Origin: Salipaludibacillus agaradhaerens
GTDB taxonomy: Bacteria > Bacillota > Bacilli > Bacillales > Salisediminibacteriaceae
NCBI RefSeq assembly: GCF_002019735.1
Contig: NZ_KV917378.1
Location: forward strand, 1,390,869 to 1,454,868
Direction: 5' to 3'
DNA length: 64,000 nt
Made by a program: the position numbers and the translations under genes
Shown here: piece after piece, positions 10,370-18,877 of the stretch
Position numbering within the stretch: position 1 is the first letter of the stretch
Layout: each line of letters opens with the position of its first letter
Notes under the pieces: generated by a model
Database searches by the model: none
The model's input: only the letters and a program-made list of their open reading frames with translations
What the model was told of the DNA's origin: nothing

Positions 10370-10398
10370 TTGATTTTTAACGCTTAAAATGCTATATT
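10370..10398 (+). promoter_or_regulatory. gltA promoter (sigma-A)
   Basis: TTGATT (10370-10375), 17-base spacer, TATATT (10393-10398). The leader of about 95 bases contains the direct repeat TTCTGACTATTCTGATT. Confidence 0.6.
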
Positions 10399-10501
10399 GG
10401 ATATAATTCTGACTATTCTGATTCAGGCATTATTGGCGACGTTTTTTGTAAGGTTTTCTAACAGATAATTTACGATTTTACAGGAGGTGAAGGTCAATAA
10501 T

Positions 10502-13500
10502 TTGACCAGCATTATGAATGTTTCTAATGAGATTCAGCGTTTCCGCGGAGCGCTACAAAACGAGCATGACAGTTGTGGAATTGTCTCTTTCATAGAAAAA
10601 GAGAATATCCCTACAAAGAAGAACATTGACGATACGATAAAAGCATTACTAACAATGAATCACCGTGCAGGCTTTATTAATGAAGAAGGCGATGGTGTTG
10701 GTATCCATATTGATATCCCCCGTGCTCTTTGGAAGGAAAAACTGAATAAAGCAAATTTAGATGCTGCAATTGTCGATTCTCCTTCATTTGTTGTTGGTCA
10801 TTTATTTATTGAAAAGACGAACGAAACAAGTAAATTTCAACAAGAAATGAAAGATCTTTTCGAAAAAAATGGGTTTCGTCTCATTTTTGAAAGCACGAAC
10901 GAGACAAACTCAGCTGCTCTCGGTCCCATCGCTCAAAAAGCTGAGCCTGTTTTTTGGCAAATTGCACTTGAGTACAAAGACTGTAAGCAATCGTTCACAA
11001 TGCTCCGCTCCAAGTTGTTTGATCTTACCTTAGCATGCGAAAAAAATCTGGCTGTTCACGTGGCGTCGTTAAGTCACGAAAGTGCCGTTTACAAAGTGAT
11101 GGGAGCAGGCGACATATTACCGAAATACTACCCTGATCTTGCTAATCCACTTGTGGCATCAGCCATGACTCTCGGACACAATCGTTATTCAACAAATACA
11201 TTATCTAATTTTTTCCGTGTCCAGCCATTTAGTGTTATTGGTCATAATGGCGAAATTAATACCATTGCTAAACTTCGCGACGAAGCAAATATGATCGGTG
11301 TGCCATTAGTAGACGGTGGCAGTGATTCACAAGATTTAAATCGGGTCATTGATACGTTTACGTCACGCCATCATCTATCACTTTTTGAAACAATGGAAAT
11401 TTTATTCCCGCCTATCGTGAATGAAATTAAGCATTTCCCCGCACATTTAAAAGACTTATATACGTATATTCGCGAAGCCTGGGGACATTATGCTCAGGGA
11501 CCAGCAGGAATTATCTCTCGATTAGGAGATGAAGCCGTCTTTAGTGTAGATTCCCTTGGGTTGCGTCCCGTATGGATGCTTGAAACGGATACTAGCTATA
11601 TTTTTTCCTCTGAACAAGGTATTTTTACGACAAATCAATACGTGTCAGAGCCAAAACCTTTTGCTCCAGGTGAAAAAGTAGCCTTGAAGCGGAACAGTAA
11701 AGGGACAATTACTATCCTCTGGCATGATGAGCTACAAGAAGAAGTGTACAATCGACTAGCTTCAACGTTACGAATCAAAGAGGCCGGTGATCGCCTAACG
11801 ACGCAATGGAATGAAAACTCGAATACAGTCCATTTTCAACAAAACGTGACACCAAGTGTGTATTCTGCAAATGGTTGGGATCGTGAACACATTCAGCTTA
11901 TCGAGCAAATGGCAGAAAAAGGCGTAGAGCCGATTCGTTCACTTGGTCATGATGCCCCATTAGCAGCCATGCATCCTGGCCGAAAAAATGTGGCTGATTT
12001 CATTAAAGAGAGCGTAGCCGTGGTAACAAACCCTGCGATTGACCGTGACAGAGAAATGGAACACTTTTCAACGCGAGTGGTTATCGGTAAACGTCCTGAA
12101 CTCTTTCTGGCAGAAGACTTAAATGCAATTGTCCATCTAGACTCACCTATTACTGCTGAAGGCTTAGCAGGAAAAGGGTTACAAGATGAATTTAGCCATC
12201 CTTCATTTGAAGGACTTTTGGAATACTTCGATAGGAATCATGAAGTGATGAAATTAACGCTTGGCAGATTCGAAGATGAGTCAGTGGAAGAAGCATTATC
12301 CCGTTTAACACACGATGCTGTATCTGCTATTAACAATAATAAAACTTTGCTCGTCTTTGATGATCAAGGTGTGCATGATAACGAGCTTTTCTGGCTTGAC
12401 CCCCATCTCGCTATTTCAGCGGTGGATCAAGGGTTAACTCATCAGGAGCTACGCCGTCACTGTTCACTTGTTATTCGGTCTGGTAGTATAAGAACCCTTC
12501 ATGATATTGCCGTTATCTTTGGGCTAGGTGCTGATCTCATTAATCCCTATATCATGTTTGCCAGCGTTGTGGACAACAACGCCGAACCAGCAGTTAAATT
12601 ATATAGCGCCTTAAATAAAGGACTAGAAAAAATAATATCGACTATTGGTATTCATGAATTAAGAGGCTATGGACGACTTTTCTCCTCTATTGGATTAAAT
12701 GAAGACATTGCTAAAGTGCTTAATATTGTTAACTATCTTGGCAGTAAAGACGTCAGTTATGGCTTTCTCGAAATGAAAAAGGACAGCGAATCGAGATTTG
12801 AGGATTACCATGATGAAAAAGCAAAGCCCGGAAAGACATTTCACATTTTTCCTAGAATTTGGAAATCTCTTGGCGACCTTGCCTCAGGGAAAATCACATA
12901 TACAGAATACGGGGAAAAAGTCTCGGAACAAGAAATGAAAAACCCAACGACAATTAGACATTTCACAGATTTAAAAGCCCGCCAATCTGACATTCAACCT
13001 AATAATGTCGATGTGAGTGTTGGCCAGCATGACCTCCCGTTTATGATCAGTTCTATGTCATTTGGTTCACAAAACGAAGTGGCTTTCCGCGCCTATGCGG
13101 AAGCGGCAGATAGGTTAAATATGATCAGCTTTAACGGTGAAGGCGGAGAAATTAAGGATATGCTCGGCAAATATCCGAATACGCGTGGGCAACAAATTGC
13201 ATCTGGACGTTTCGGTGTCAATGTAGAGCTGTTAAACTCATCTAATTTACTCGAAATTAAGATTGGTCAAGGGGCCAAGCCAGGTGAAGGTGGACACCTT
13301 CCAGGATCTAAAGTGACAGATAAAGTGGCGGCTGCTCGTAATGCTACTACAGGTTCCGATCTTATTTCACCATCAAATAATCATGATATTTACTCTATTG
13401 AAGATTTATCTCAAATGATTGCTGAACTTAAAACAGCTAATGATCAAGCAAAAGTCACTGTGAAGGTCCCAATCGTTCCAAATATAGGGACAATCGCTGT

Positions 13501-15013
13501 AGGAATAGCAAAGGCTGGGGCCGATTATATTACGCTAAGTGGGTTTGACGGCGGAACTGGTGCTGCAAGAGTTCATGCATTACAACACGTAGGTCTACCC
13601 GCGGAAATCGGTGTTAAAGCGGCCCATTTTGCTCTTTTGGAAGCAGGCCTTCGTCATAAAGTTGAAATCTGGGCAGATGGCGGTGTGAAAAGTGTCCAGG
13701 ATGCTATTAAACTGATGCTTTTAGGTGCAAACAGAATCGGCTTTGGTACTTTATCTATGATTGCTGTTGGATGCACGGCGTGTCGAGGTTGTCATCTAGA
13801 TACGTGTCATGTGGGTATTGCTACACAAATCGAAACCGTGGATCAAGCAAAAGATCATGGGCTTCGTCGCTTTGTACCACGCGAGTATGACCTAGCTGTT
13901 AATGGGCTCATGAATCTATTCACTGAATTCGGTAAAGAGTTACAAGCGTTGACGGCTGCCCTCGGTTTTGATAATACTCAGGACCTCGTAGGACGATCCG
14001 ATTTACTTGAACAAACTCGCGGTCATGAACACTTAGACTTAGCCGACTTGTTAGCAACGTTACCTGAGCAAGATGTAGCACCTTTTGAACCAGTTAATGT
14101 ATTAGAAGAAATACAAGAGCAACAATTAGCCGTAGCAGTTGGGTCTGAATTTGAGTACCTTGATGCTAATGTTTCTGAATTAACAACTTCTCGGGAATTT
14201 GAAGCAGTTACCGCTGAACAACGTATTCTTGGTAGCCGTGTTTCATGTCACCGCGTACGTGGTAAACTAGACGGTTCTTATCGCACGTTACCTGAGATAG
14301 ATTTACGGTACACGAAAGGGTCCATTTTAGGTAATGGGCTCGGCGCCTATAATAGTGATGGTGTTAATATTCATATCTCTGGCGGAGCGCAAGACGGTGT
14401 AGGTAAAACCTCGTTTGGAGGATCATTTAAAGTATTTAAAACACAAGGACTTAACGGTCAGCTTATCAACGGATCTGTTGGAAAAGGGATAGGCTACGGC
14501 GCTCAAAAAGGGACATTTATTATTCAAGGAGACGCTGATTCACGCGCTGGAATTAGACTATCTGGTGCAGATATGATTTTCGGAGGTCGTGTGAAAAAGC
14601 CATTGAAAGCTAATAAACACTATAATACGGGCATTCATGCTAACATTAAAGGCTTTGCATTCGAGTATATGACGAATGGTCGAGGATTAGTTATGGGGGA
14701 CCCAGGTCCTTGGATGGCGGCTGGTATGACCGGTGGTGTTGTCTATCTTCGACATGACCCGCAGATGGGACTTGACGAAAAAATGCTCAACAGCCGTATT
14801 GCCAAAGGAGCAAAAGTAACAATTGAACCTCTTACAAATAAAGGGGTACAAGATGTCGTCGAGCTATTAACCATCTATCACGACGAATTGCTACAATTAA
14901 ATCAGACCGATGAAGCGGCTTACGTAGAACAATTGCTTGCCGATCCTGTCTCTCATTTTAGACAAGTAACGCCTGTTAAACAGCAAGCAGACCCTGCGGT
15001 ATCGACAGAATAA
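10502..15013 (+). CDS. gltA: Glutamate synthase large subunit (GOGAT)
   Basis: About 1503 residues. It makes two glutamates from glutamine and 2-oxoglutarate. Order of domains: class II glutamine amidotransferase starting at the nucleophile cysteine of HDSCGIVSF (a short propeptide before it would be removed), central domain, FMN-binding TIM barrel (SSMSFGSQNEVAFRAYAEAA, GEGGEIKDMLGKYPNTRG), and C-terminal beta-helix rich in glycine. The 3Fe-4S cysteines are in CTACRGCHLDTC, with one extra Cys. The start is uncertain: AGGAGGTGA is at 10482-10490, a TTG at 10502 fits best, an ATG at 10514 is the next choice. The small (NADPH) subunit gene gltB does not follow. Confidence 0.95.
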   Translation: MTSIMNVSNEIQRFRGALQNEHDSCGIVSFIEKENIPTKKNIDDTIKALLTMNHRAGFINEEGDGVGIHIDIPRALWKEKLNKANLDAAIVDSPSFVVGHLFIEKTNETSKFQQEMKDLFEKNGFRLIFESTNETNSAALGPIAQKAEPVFWQIALEYKDCKQSFTMLRSKLFDLTLACEKNLAVHVASLSHESAVYKVMGAGDILPKYYPDLANPLVASAMTLGHNRYSTNTLSNFFRVQPFSVIGHNGEINTIAKLRDEANMIGVPLVDGGSDSQDLNRVIDTFTSRHHLSLFETMEILFPPIVNEIKHFPAHLKDLYTYIREAWGHYAQGPAGIISRLGDEAVFSVDSLGLRPVWMLETDTSYIFSSEQGIFTTNQYVSEPKPFAPGEKVALKRNSKGTITILWHDELQEEVYNRLASTLRIKEAGDRLTTQWNENSNTVHFQQNVTPSVYSANGWDREHIQLIEQMAEKGVEPIRSLGHDAPLAAMHPGRKNVADFIKESVAVVTNPAIDRDREMEHFSTRVVIGKRPELFLAEDLNAIVHLDSPITAEGLAGKGLQDEFSHPSFEGLLEYFDRNHEVMKLTLGRFEDESVEEALSRLTHDAVSAINNNKTLLVFDDQGVHDNELFWLDPHLAISAVDQGLTHQELRRHCSLVIRSGSIRTLHDIAVIFGLGADLINPYIMFASVVDNNAEPAVKLYSALNKGLEKIISTIGIHELRGYGRLFSSIGLNEDIAKVLNIVNYLGSKDVSYGFLEMKKDSESRFEDYHDEKAKPGKTFHIFPRIWKSLGDLASGKITYTEYGEKVSEQEMKNPTTIRHFTDLKARQSDIQPNNVDVSVGQHDLPFMISSMSFGSQNEVAFRAYAEAADRLNMISFNGEGGEIKDMLGKYPNTRGQQIASGRFGVNVELLNSSNLLEIKIGQGAKPGEGGHLPGSKVTDKVAAARNATTGSDLISPSNNHDIYSIEDLSQMIAELKTANDQAKVTVKVPIVPNIGTIAVGIAKAGADYITLSGFDGGTGAARVHALQHVGLPAEIGVKAAHFALLEAGLRHKVEIWADGGVKSVQDAIKLMLLGANRIGFGTLSMIAVGCTACRGCHLDTCHVGIATQIETVDQAKDHGLRRFVPREYDLAVNGLMNLFTEFGKELQALTAALGFDNTQDLVGRSDLLEQTRGHEHLDLADLLATLPEQDVAPFEPVNVLEEIQEQQLAVAVGSEFEYLDANVSELTTSREFEAVTAEQRILGSRVSCHRVRGKLDGSYRTLPEIDLRYTKGSILGNGLGAYNSDGVNIHISGGAQDGVGKTSFGGSFKVFKTQGLNGQLINGSVGKGIGYGAQKGTFIIQGDADSRAGIRLSGADMIFGGRVKKPLKANKHYNTGIHANIKGFAFEYMTNGRGLVMGDPGPWMAAGMTGGVVYLRHDPQMGLDEKMLNSRIAKGAKVTIEPLTNKGVQDVVELLTIYHDELLQLNQTDEAAYVEQLLADPVSHFRQVTPVKQQADPAVSTE

Positions 15014-15020
15014 TAGTACG

Positions 15021-15058
15021 AAAAGGATGAGCTACAAGAGAGCTCATCCTTTTGTTTT
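15021..15058. terminator. Bidirectional terminator between gltA and the regulator gene
   Basis: Perfect 13-base-pair stem AAAAGGATGAGCT / AGCTCATCCTTTT with a seven-base loop and T runs on both sides. It overlaps the stop codon of the convergent regulator gene. Confidence 0.9.
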
Positions 15059-16378
15059 CTTAAGTTTACGATAAATAGCTGATCGATGTATACCCAGCTT
15101 CCTCGCTGCTTCACTCGTATTATCATGACACGAATGAATAACTTGTTTAATATAATGAGCTTCAACAACTGACATAAAATCGCCAAGCGACTTGAACCGT
15201 GCCATATTATTTTTAATAAAATGATTTAACGCATAAGAGTCTGACAGTGCTTCCTCTTCCTTCAATTCCACGGGAAAATGTTCCGTTACGACTAATCTTT
15301 CAATATAATTTTTAAGTTCCCTTGCGTTTCCTGGCCAATCATGTAGAAGCAATTTTTGAAACTCTTCAGCACTTAAATAAATATTCTTGTTATATTTCTC
15401 ATTCAATTCAGCTACAAAGTGTGAAATTAATCCTACAAGATCAAGCTTTCTCGTTCTAAGGGGCGGGACATGAATAGGAATGACATTTATTCGATAATAT
15501 AAATCTTCTCGGAATAACCCTTTAGTGACCATTTCCCATAAATCACGATTGGTAGCTGAAATTATTCGACAATTAACCGTTAGATTACGAATGCCTCCAA
15601 TTCTCCTTACATGGTTATTCTCTATAACATGGAGCAATTTAGCTTGTACTTCCAAAGGCATTTCTGATATTTCATCTAAAAAAAGAACGCCACCTTCCGC
15701 TTCTTCAATCATACCTTTTTTCGTTTCTGTTGCCCGGGGGAAAGCACCTTTTTCATAGCCAAATAATTCATGTTCAAAAAAATTAATTGGTATTGCTGCA
15801 CAGTTGATTGAAAGAAACGGGCCATTTTTGTGGTGACTTTTCCGGTAAATATATTTTGCAATCATCTCTTTACCAGTACCTGACTCGCCATAAATGAGTA
15901 CTTTACTTTCATATGATGTTATCTGGTTACATACTTTAATTATTTGTTTCATAGCAAGGCTTTCAGCAACTAATTTAGTATCACTTTCATCTATGCTTTG
16001 GCCGCTATCTTCAACAACTTTAGAAGGACACTCCTCTTTAGATAGATTCGCCTTATAGGTGTTAGATGTTGTCACCACGAGTTTAACTTTTCCATCACTT
16101 TGCAATAAAGGGGTAGCTGTGGAAAGAATACTAAATCCTTTATTTGTATTTATGGTACGTGATACTTTCTCTTTTTTCTCAATCGCTTCCATCGTGATTG
16201 AACGATTATAATAGCCCTTTTTCACCAAATCCTGGACGTTGCACTTCAATAACTCTTCAAGAGGCATGCCGACAGTTACAGCTGTAAAGTCATTAGAAAT
16301 TAAAATATTCCCTTTTGCATCAGTGACAAACAGTGTAGAAGGAGAATCACTTAAATTTTCATTTATATGAGGATTCAT
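15044..16378 (-). CDS. PAS-AAA+-Fis enhancer-binding-type regulator with altered GAFTGA loop
   Basis: 444 residues. An N-terminal PAS-like sensor (about 10-105), an AAA+ domain with Walker A GESGTGKE (164-171), Walker B GGVLFLDEIS, sensor and arginine-finger regions (FREDLYYRINVIPIHVPPLR), and a C-terminal Fis-type helix-turn-helix (SEAARKLGIHRSAIYRKLK). The loop that contacts sigma-54, normally GAFTGA, reads GAFPRA at 211-216 (codons CCC CGG in place of Thr-Gly). In the family this loop is essential for sigma-54 activation; TyrR-type members that lost it act at sigma-70 promoters. The neighbouring CoA-transferase operon is the likely target. A TATAAT lies about 40 bases upstream of the ATG. 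Confidence 0.88.
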   Translation of the reverse strand: MNPHINENLSDSPSTLFVTDAKGNILISNDFTAVTVGMPLEELLKCNVQDLVKKGYYNRSITMEAIEKKEKVSRTINTNKGFSILSTATPLLQSDGKVKLVVTTSNTYKANLSKEECPSKVVEDSGQSIDESDTKLVAESLAMKQIIKVCNQITSYESKVLIYGESGTGKEMIAKYIYRKSHHKNGPFLSINCAAIPINFFEHELFGYEKGAFPRATETKKGMIEEAEGGVLFLDEISEMPLEVQAKLLHVIENNHVRRIGGIRNLTVNCRIISATNRDLWEMVTKGLFREDLYYRINVIPIHVPPLRTRKLDLVGLISHFVAELNEKYNKNIYLSAEEFQKLLLHDWPGNARELKNYIERLVVTEHFPVELKEEEALSDSYALNHFIKNNMARFKSLGDFMSVVEAHYIKQVIHSCHDNTSEAARKLGIHRSAIYRKLKKTKG

Positions 16379-16499
16379 TTATGCACAATCCTTTTTAGTT
16401 ATTATTATAACAACATATTAAACTAATGCAGTCTCGTTTAAAAAAAGCCACGTGATCGTCACAATCAAACACCTCATTCACCTAAATAATGCAATGAAT

Positions 16500-16552
16500 T
16501 CAAATTTAAAGCTGGACACACCTATCGTATTGCATAGCGTGAGTGTCCAGCT
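16500..16552 (-). terminator. Terminator of the CoA-transferase/MFS/monooxygenase operon
   Basis: On the minus strand AGCTGGACAC (16543-16552) pairs perfectly with GTGTCCAGCT (16510-16519), followed by TTTAAATTTG. It directly follows the stop of the monooxygenase gene. Confidence 0.8.
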
Positions 16553-16558
16553 GACATG

Positions 16559-17515
16559 TTAATTGCCGATTTTCTCTTTAATCCTGTATTGTCCTAATTT
16601 TGTCATGACAACTTGTGCTTCGTCAAACATTGATGTAATCATATCTTCTACCGTGGTAAGTTTATTACACATGCCGCATATTTGTCCCGCCATGACAGAA
16701 CCTTCATCCATATTTCCTTCAAAGACAGCTTTTCTAAGTGAACCTAATGAGAGTTTTTCTAATTCATCACGTGAAGCATTATTTTTTTCTAGTTTAATGT
16801 ATTCGTCAATCATTTTATTTTTAATGCTTCGAACAGGTCCGCCTATGCTTCTGCCTGTTACAGTAGTGCTTGTGTCATCTGCATCAAGTACTGCTTGCTT
16901 GAAATTGTCGTGAGTAGGACACTCCACTGTTGTTAAGAAGCGTGTACCCACCTGAACACCTTGTGCCCCTAAAGCAAATGCCGCCGCAATACCTCTCCCA
17001 TCTCCAATTCCACCTGCTCCAATAACTGGAATAGATACGGCGTTTGTCACCTGTGGTAATAAAGCCATCGTAGTCGTTTCACCAACGTGTCCACCTGCTT
17101 CTGTTCCTTCTGCAACAATGGCATCTACGCCAAGCGCCTCCATCTTCTTGGCTATTTTAACTGATGGAACAACTGGAATAACAATAATTCCGTGAGCTTT
17201 TAACTTTTCCATATATGGGGCTGGATTCCCTGCGCCAGTAGTAACTATTTTAATTCCTTCCTCAATAAGAACATTGATAAGTTCTGGGATATTTTCCATC
17301 ATGAGCATTAAATTCACTGCGAATGGTTTATCTGTTATGGCCTTTGTACGTTGAATTTCCTCTCGTAGCCTTTCCGCCGAAAAGCCTCCAGATCCTATAA
17401 TTCCTAAACCACCTGCATTAGAAACTGCACCAACTAATGGTGATAACGCGATTTGGGCCATTGCTCCTTGAAAAATTGGGTATTTGATTCCTAACATTTG
17501 GGTAAGTTCCATCAT
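16559..17515 (-). CDS. Nitronate monooxygenase / FabK-like flavoprotein
   Basis: 318 residues, FMN TIM barrel of the NMO/2-nitropropane dioxygenase family. Visible marks: the N-terminal GIKYPIFQGAMAQIALSPLVGAVSNAGGLGIIGSGG, the EGTEAGGHVGETTTMALLPQV active-site segment with the catalytic-type His, and GGIGDGRGIAAAFALGAQGVQVGTRFL phosphate loop. Members either oxidise alkyl nitronates (for example propionate-3-nitronate) or act as enoyl-ACP reductase FabK; sequence alone does not separate the two. The HVGE motif is shared. The start is one of two adjacent ATG codons after GGGAGGA. It is the last gene of a three-gene operon, 29 bases after the MFS gene, and not in a fatty-acid cluster. Confidence 0.88.
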   Translation of the reverse strand: MMELTQMLGIKYPIFQGAMAQIALSPLVGAVSNAGGLGIIGSGGFSAERLREEIQRTKAITDKPFAVNLMLMMENIPELINVLIEEGIKIVTTGAGNPAPYMEKLKAHGIIVIPVVPSVKIAKKMEALGVDAIVAEGTEAGGHVGETTTMALLPQVTNAVSIPVIGAGGIGDGRGIAAAFALGAQGVQVGTRFLTTVECPTHDNFKQAVLDADDTSTTVTGRSIGGPVRSIKNKMIDEYIKLEKNNASRDELEKLSLGSLRKAVFEGNMDEGSVMAGQICGMCNKLTTVEDMITSMFDEAQVVMTKLGQYRIKEKIGN

Positions 17516-17544
17516 TAATTCCTCCCTGAGTTATTCCTAGTTAA

Positions 17545-18786
17545 TTACGAAGCAGGTGTAAGTGTCGTATCCTGCTTTTGTTGTTTCACTTCCATATTTT
17601 TGAAAACAAAAGTTAATAAAAGGCCTATAAGTGAAATGATTAATGCTATATAGAAGGCATTAGTAAACATACCACCGTTCGCTTCAGCTACACTATTGGC
17701 TATTCGCGGTCCAAAGAATGCTGCACCCGAATATCCGATAAACGTTACACCATAATTGACACCATAATATTTCATACCGAACTTTTCCCCTACAATAGAA
17801 GGGAAAATTCCCATTGTACCTCCGAAACATAATCCTATACCAATAATAGCGATCGCAAATCCTGTAACAGAGGTTGCTTGTGCTAAAACTAACATTAATA
17901 CTGCAATCACAATGTAAATCATCATAAGGCAATATGTTCTACCTATTTTGTCCGAAATAGCTCCCCAAAAAATTCGTCCGAGACAATTGCTCAAGGAGTA
18001 GAGGCTTACATATAAGGCTGCTGCCCCTGCTGTTAAGCCGAACATTGTTTGACCAATGACAGATGCATTTGACGTTACCATCATGCCTGATAACGCACCT
18101 ATTAAAAACATAGAGGCAATAACATAGAAGATTGGTTTCTTAATCATCTCGTGCCATGGTGTATTAATGGCACTTCCTTTACCTGACTTGGCGGGTGGTA
18201 TCCAACCTTCAGGAAGATAACCAGTTGGTGCTGGCTTAACAAATAGACCGCAACCTAGAATAATAAGTAAGAATGCTACCCCTAGTGTAAGGAGAGCAGA
18301 CTGCACACCAAAGTTGCCAATAAGGAGATTTGCTACAGGCGCTATAGCAATAGTCCCCCCACCATAACCTGCTGTAACAATTCCAGCTGCCAGGCCTCGT
18401 TTATCAGGGAATAATTTCCCCGTGTTGCCGATTGTTGAAGAGTAAACAATTCCTTGACCGATTCCAGCGATAAGTCCGTACGAAATATAAAGCATCCAAG
18501 GTGCCGTACTAAGACCAGATAGTATAAACCCTCCGCCGAATAAAGCGCCACCTACAAAAATAGCTGTTTTCGCCTTTCCTTTATCAACCATCCTCCCTCC
18601 AAGAATCATAGGGATTGGTGAAATAGCCGCATTAATAGTAAATGCCACCATAATAGTTGACATAGACACATTAAATAACTCTGTTAACGGTAAGGCAAAG
18701 ATACTAAAAGCATAGACAGCACCAACACATAGATTAATAATGGTTGAAGCGATTAGTATCTGCCATCTGTTTAAAATTCCGTTCAT
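17545..18786 (-). CDS. MFS transporter, oxalate/formate antiporter (OFA) family
   Basis: 413 residues with about twelve membrane helices. It begins RWQILIASTIINLCVGAVYAFSIFALPL and has the loop-2 motif GGRMVDKGKAKTAIFVGG, both typical of the OFA branch that contains OxlT and many monocarboxylate carriers. The loop-8 motif reads GRIFWGAISDKIGR. The substrate is unknown; a small carboxylate fits the CoA-transferase (upstream) and monooxygenase (downstream). The gap of 91 bases to the CoA-transferase shows no terminator; AAAGGGG precedes the ATG. Confidence 0.9.
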   Translation of the reverse strand: MNGILNRWQILIASTIINLCVGAVYAFSIFALPLTELFNVSMSTIMVAFTINAAISPIPMILGGRMVDKGKAKTAIFVGGALFGGGFILSGLSTAPWMLYISYGLIAGIGQGIVYSSTIGNTGKLFPDKRGLAAGIVTAGYGGGTIAIAPVANLLIGNFGVQSALLTLGVAFLLIILGCGLFVKPAPTGYLPEGWIPPAKSGKGSAINTPWHEMIKKPIFYVIASMFLIGALSGMMVTSNASVIGQTMFGLTAGAAALYVSLYSLSNCLGRIFWGAISDKIGRTYCLMMIYIVIAVLMLVLAQATSVTGFAIAIIGIGLCFGGTMGIFPSIVGEKFGMKYYGVNYGVTFIGYSGAAFFGPRIANSVAEANGGMFTNAFYIALIISLIGLLLTFVFKNMEVKQQKQDTTLTPAS

Positions 18787-18877
18787 CTTTTTTCCCCTTT
18801 CACTTTAAACGGAAAGTGGTCAGCTTGTTAACTGATTAGAAGCTGGTCCACTAACGTCTGTCTACTAGCTTTTTAGT

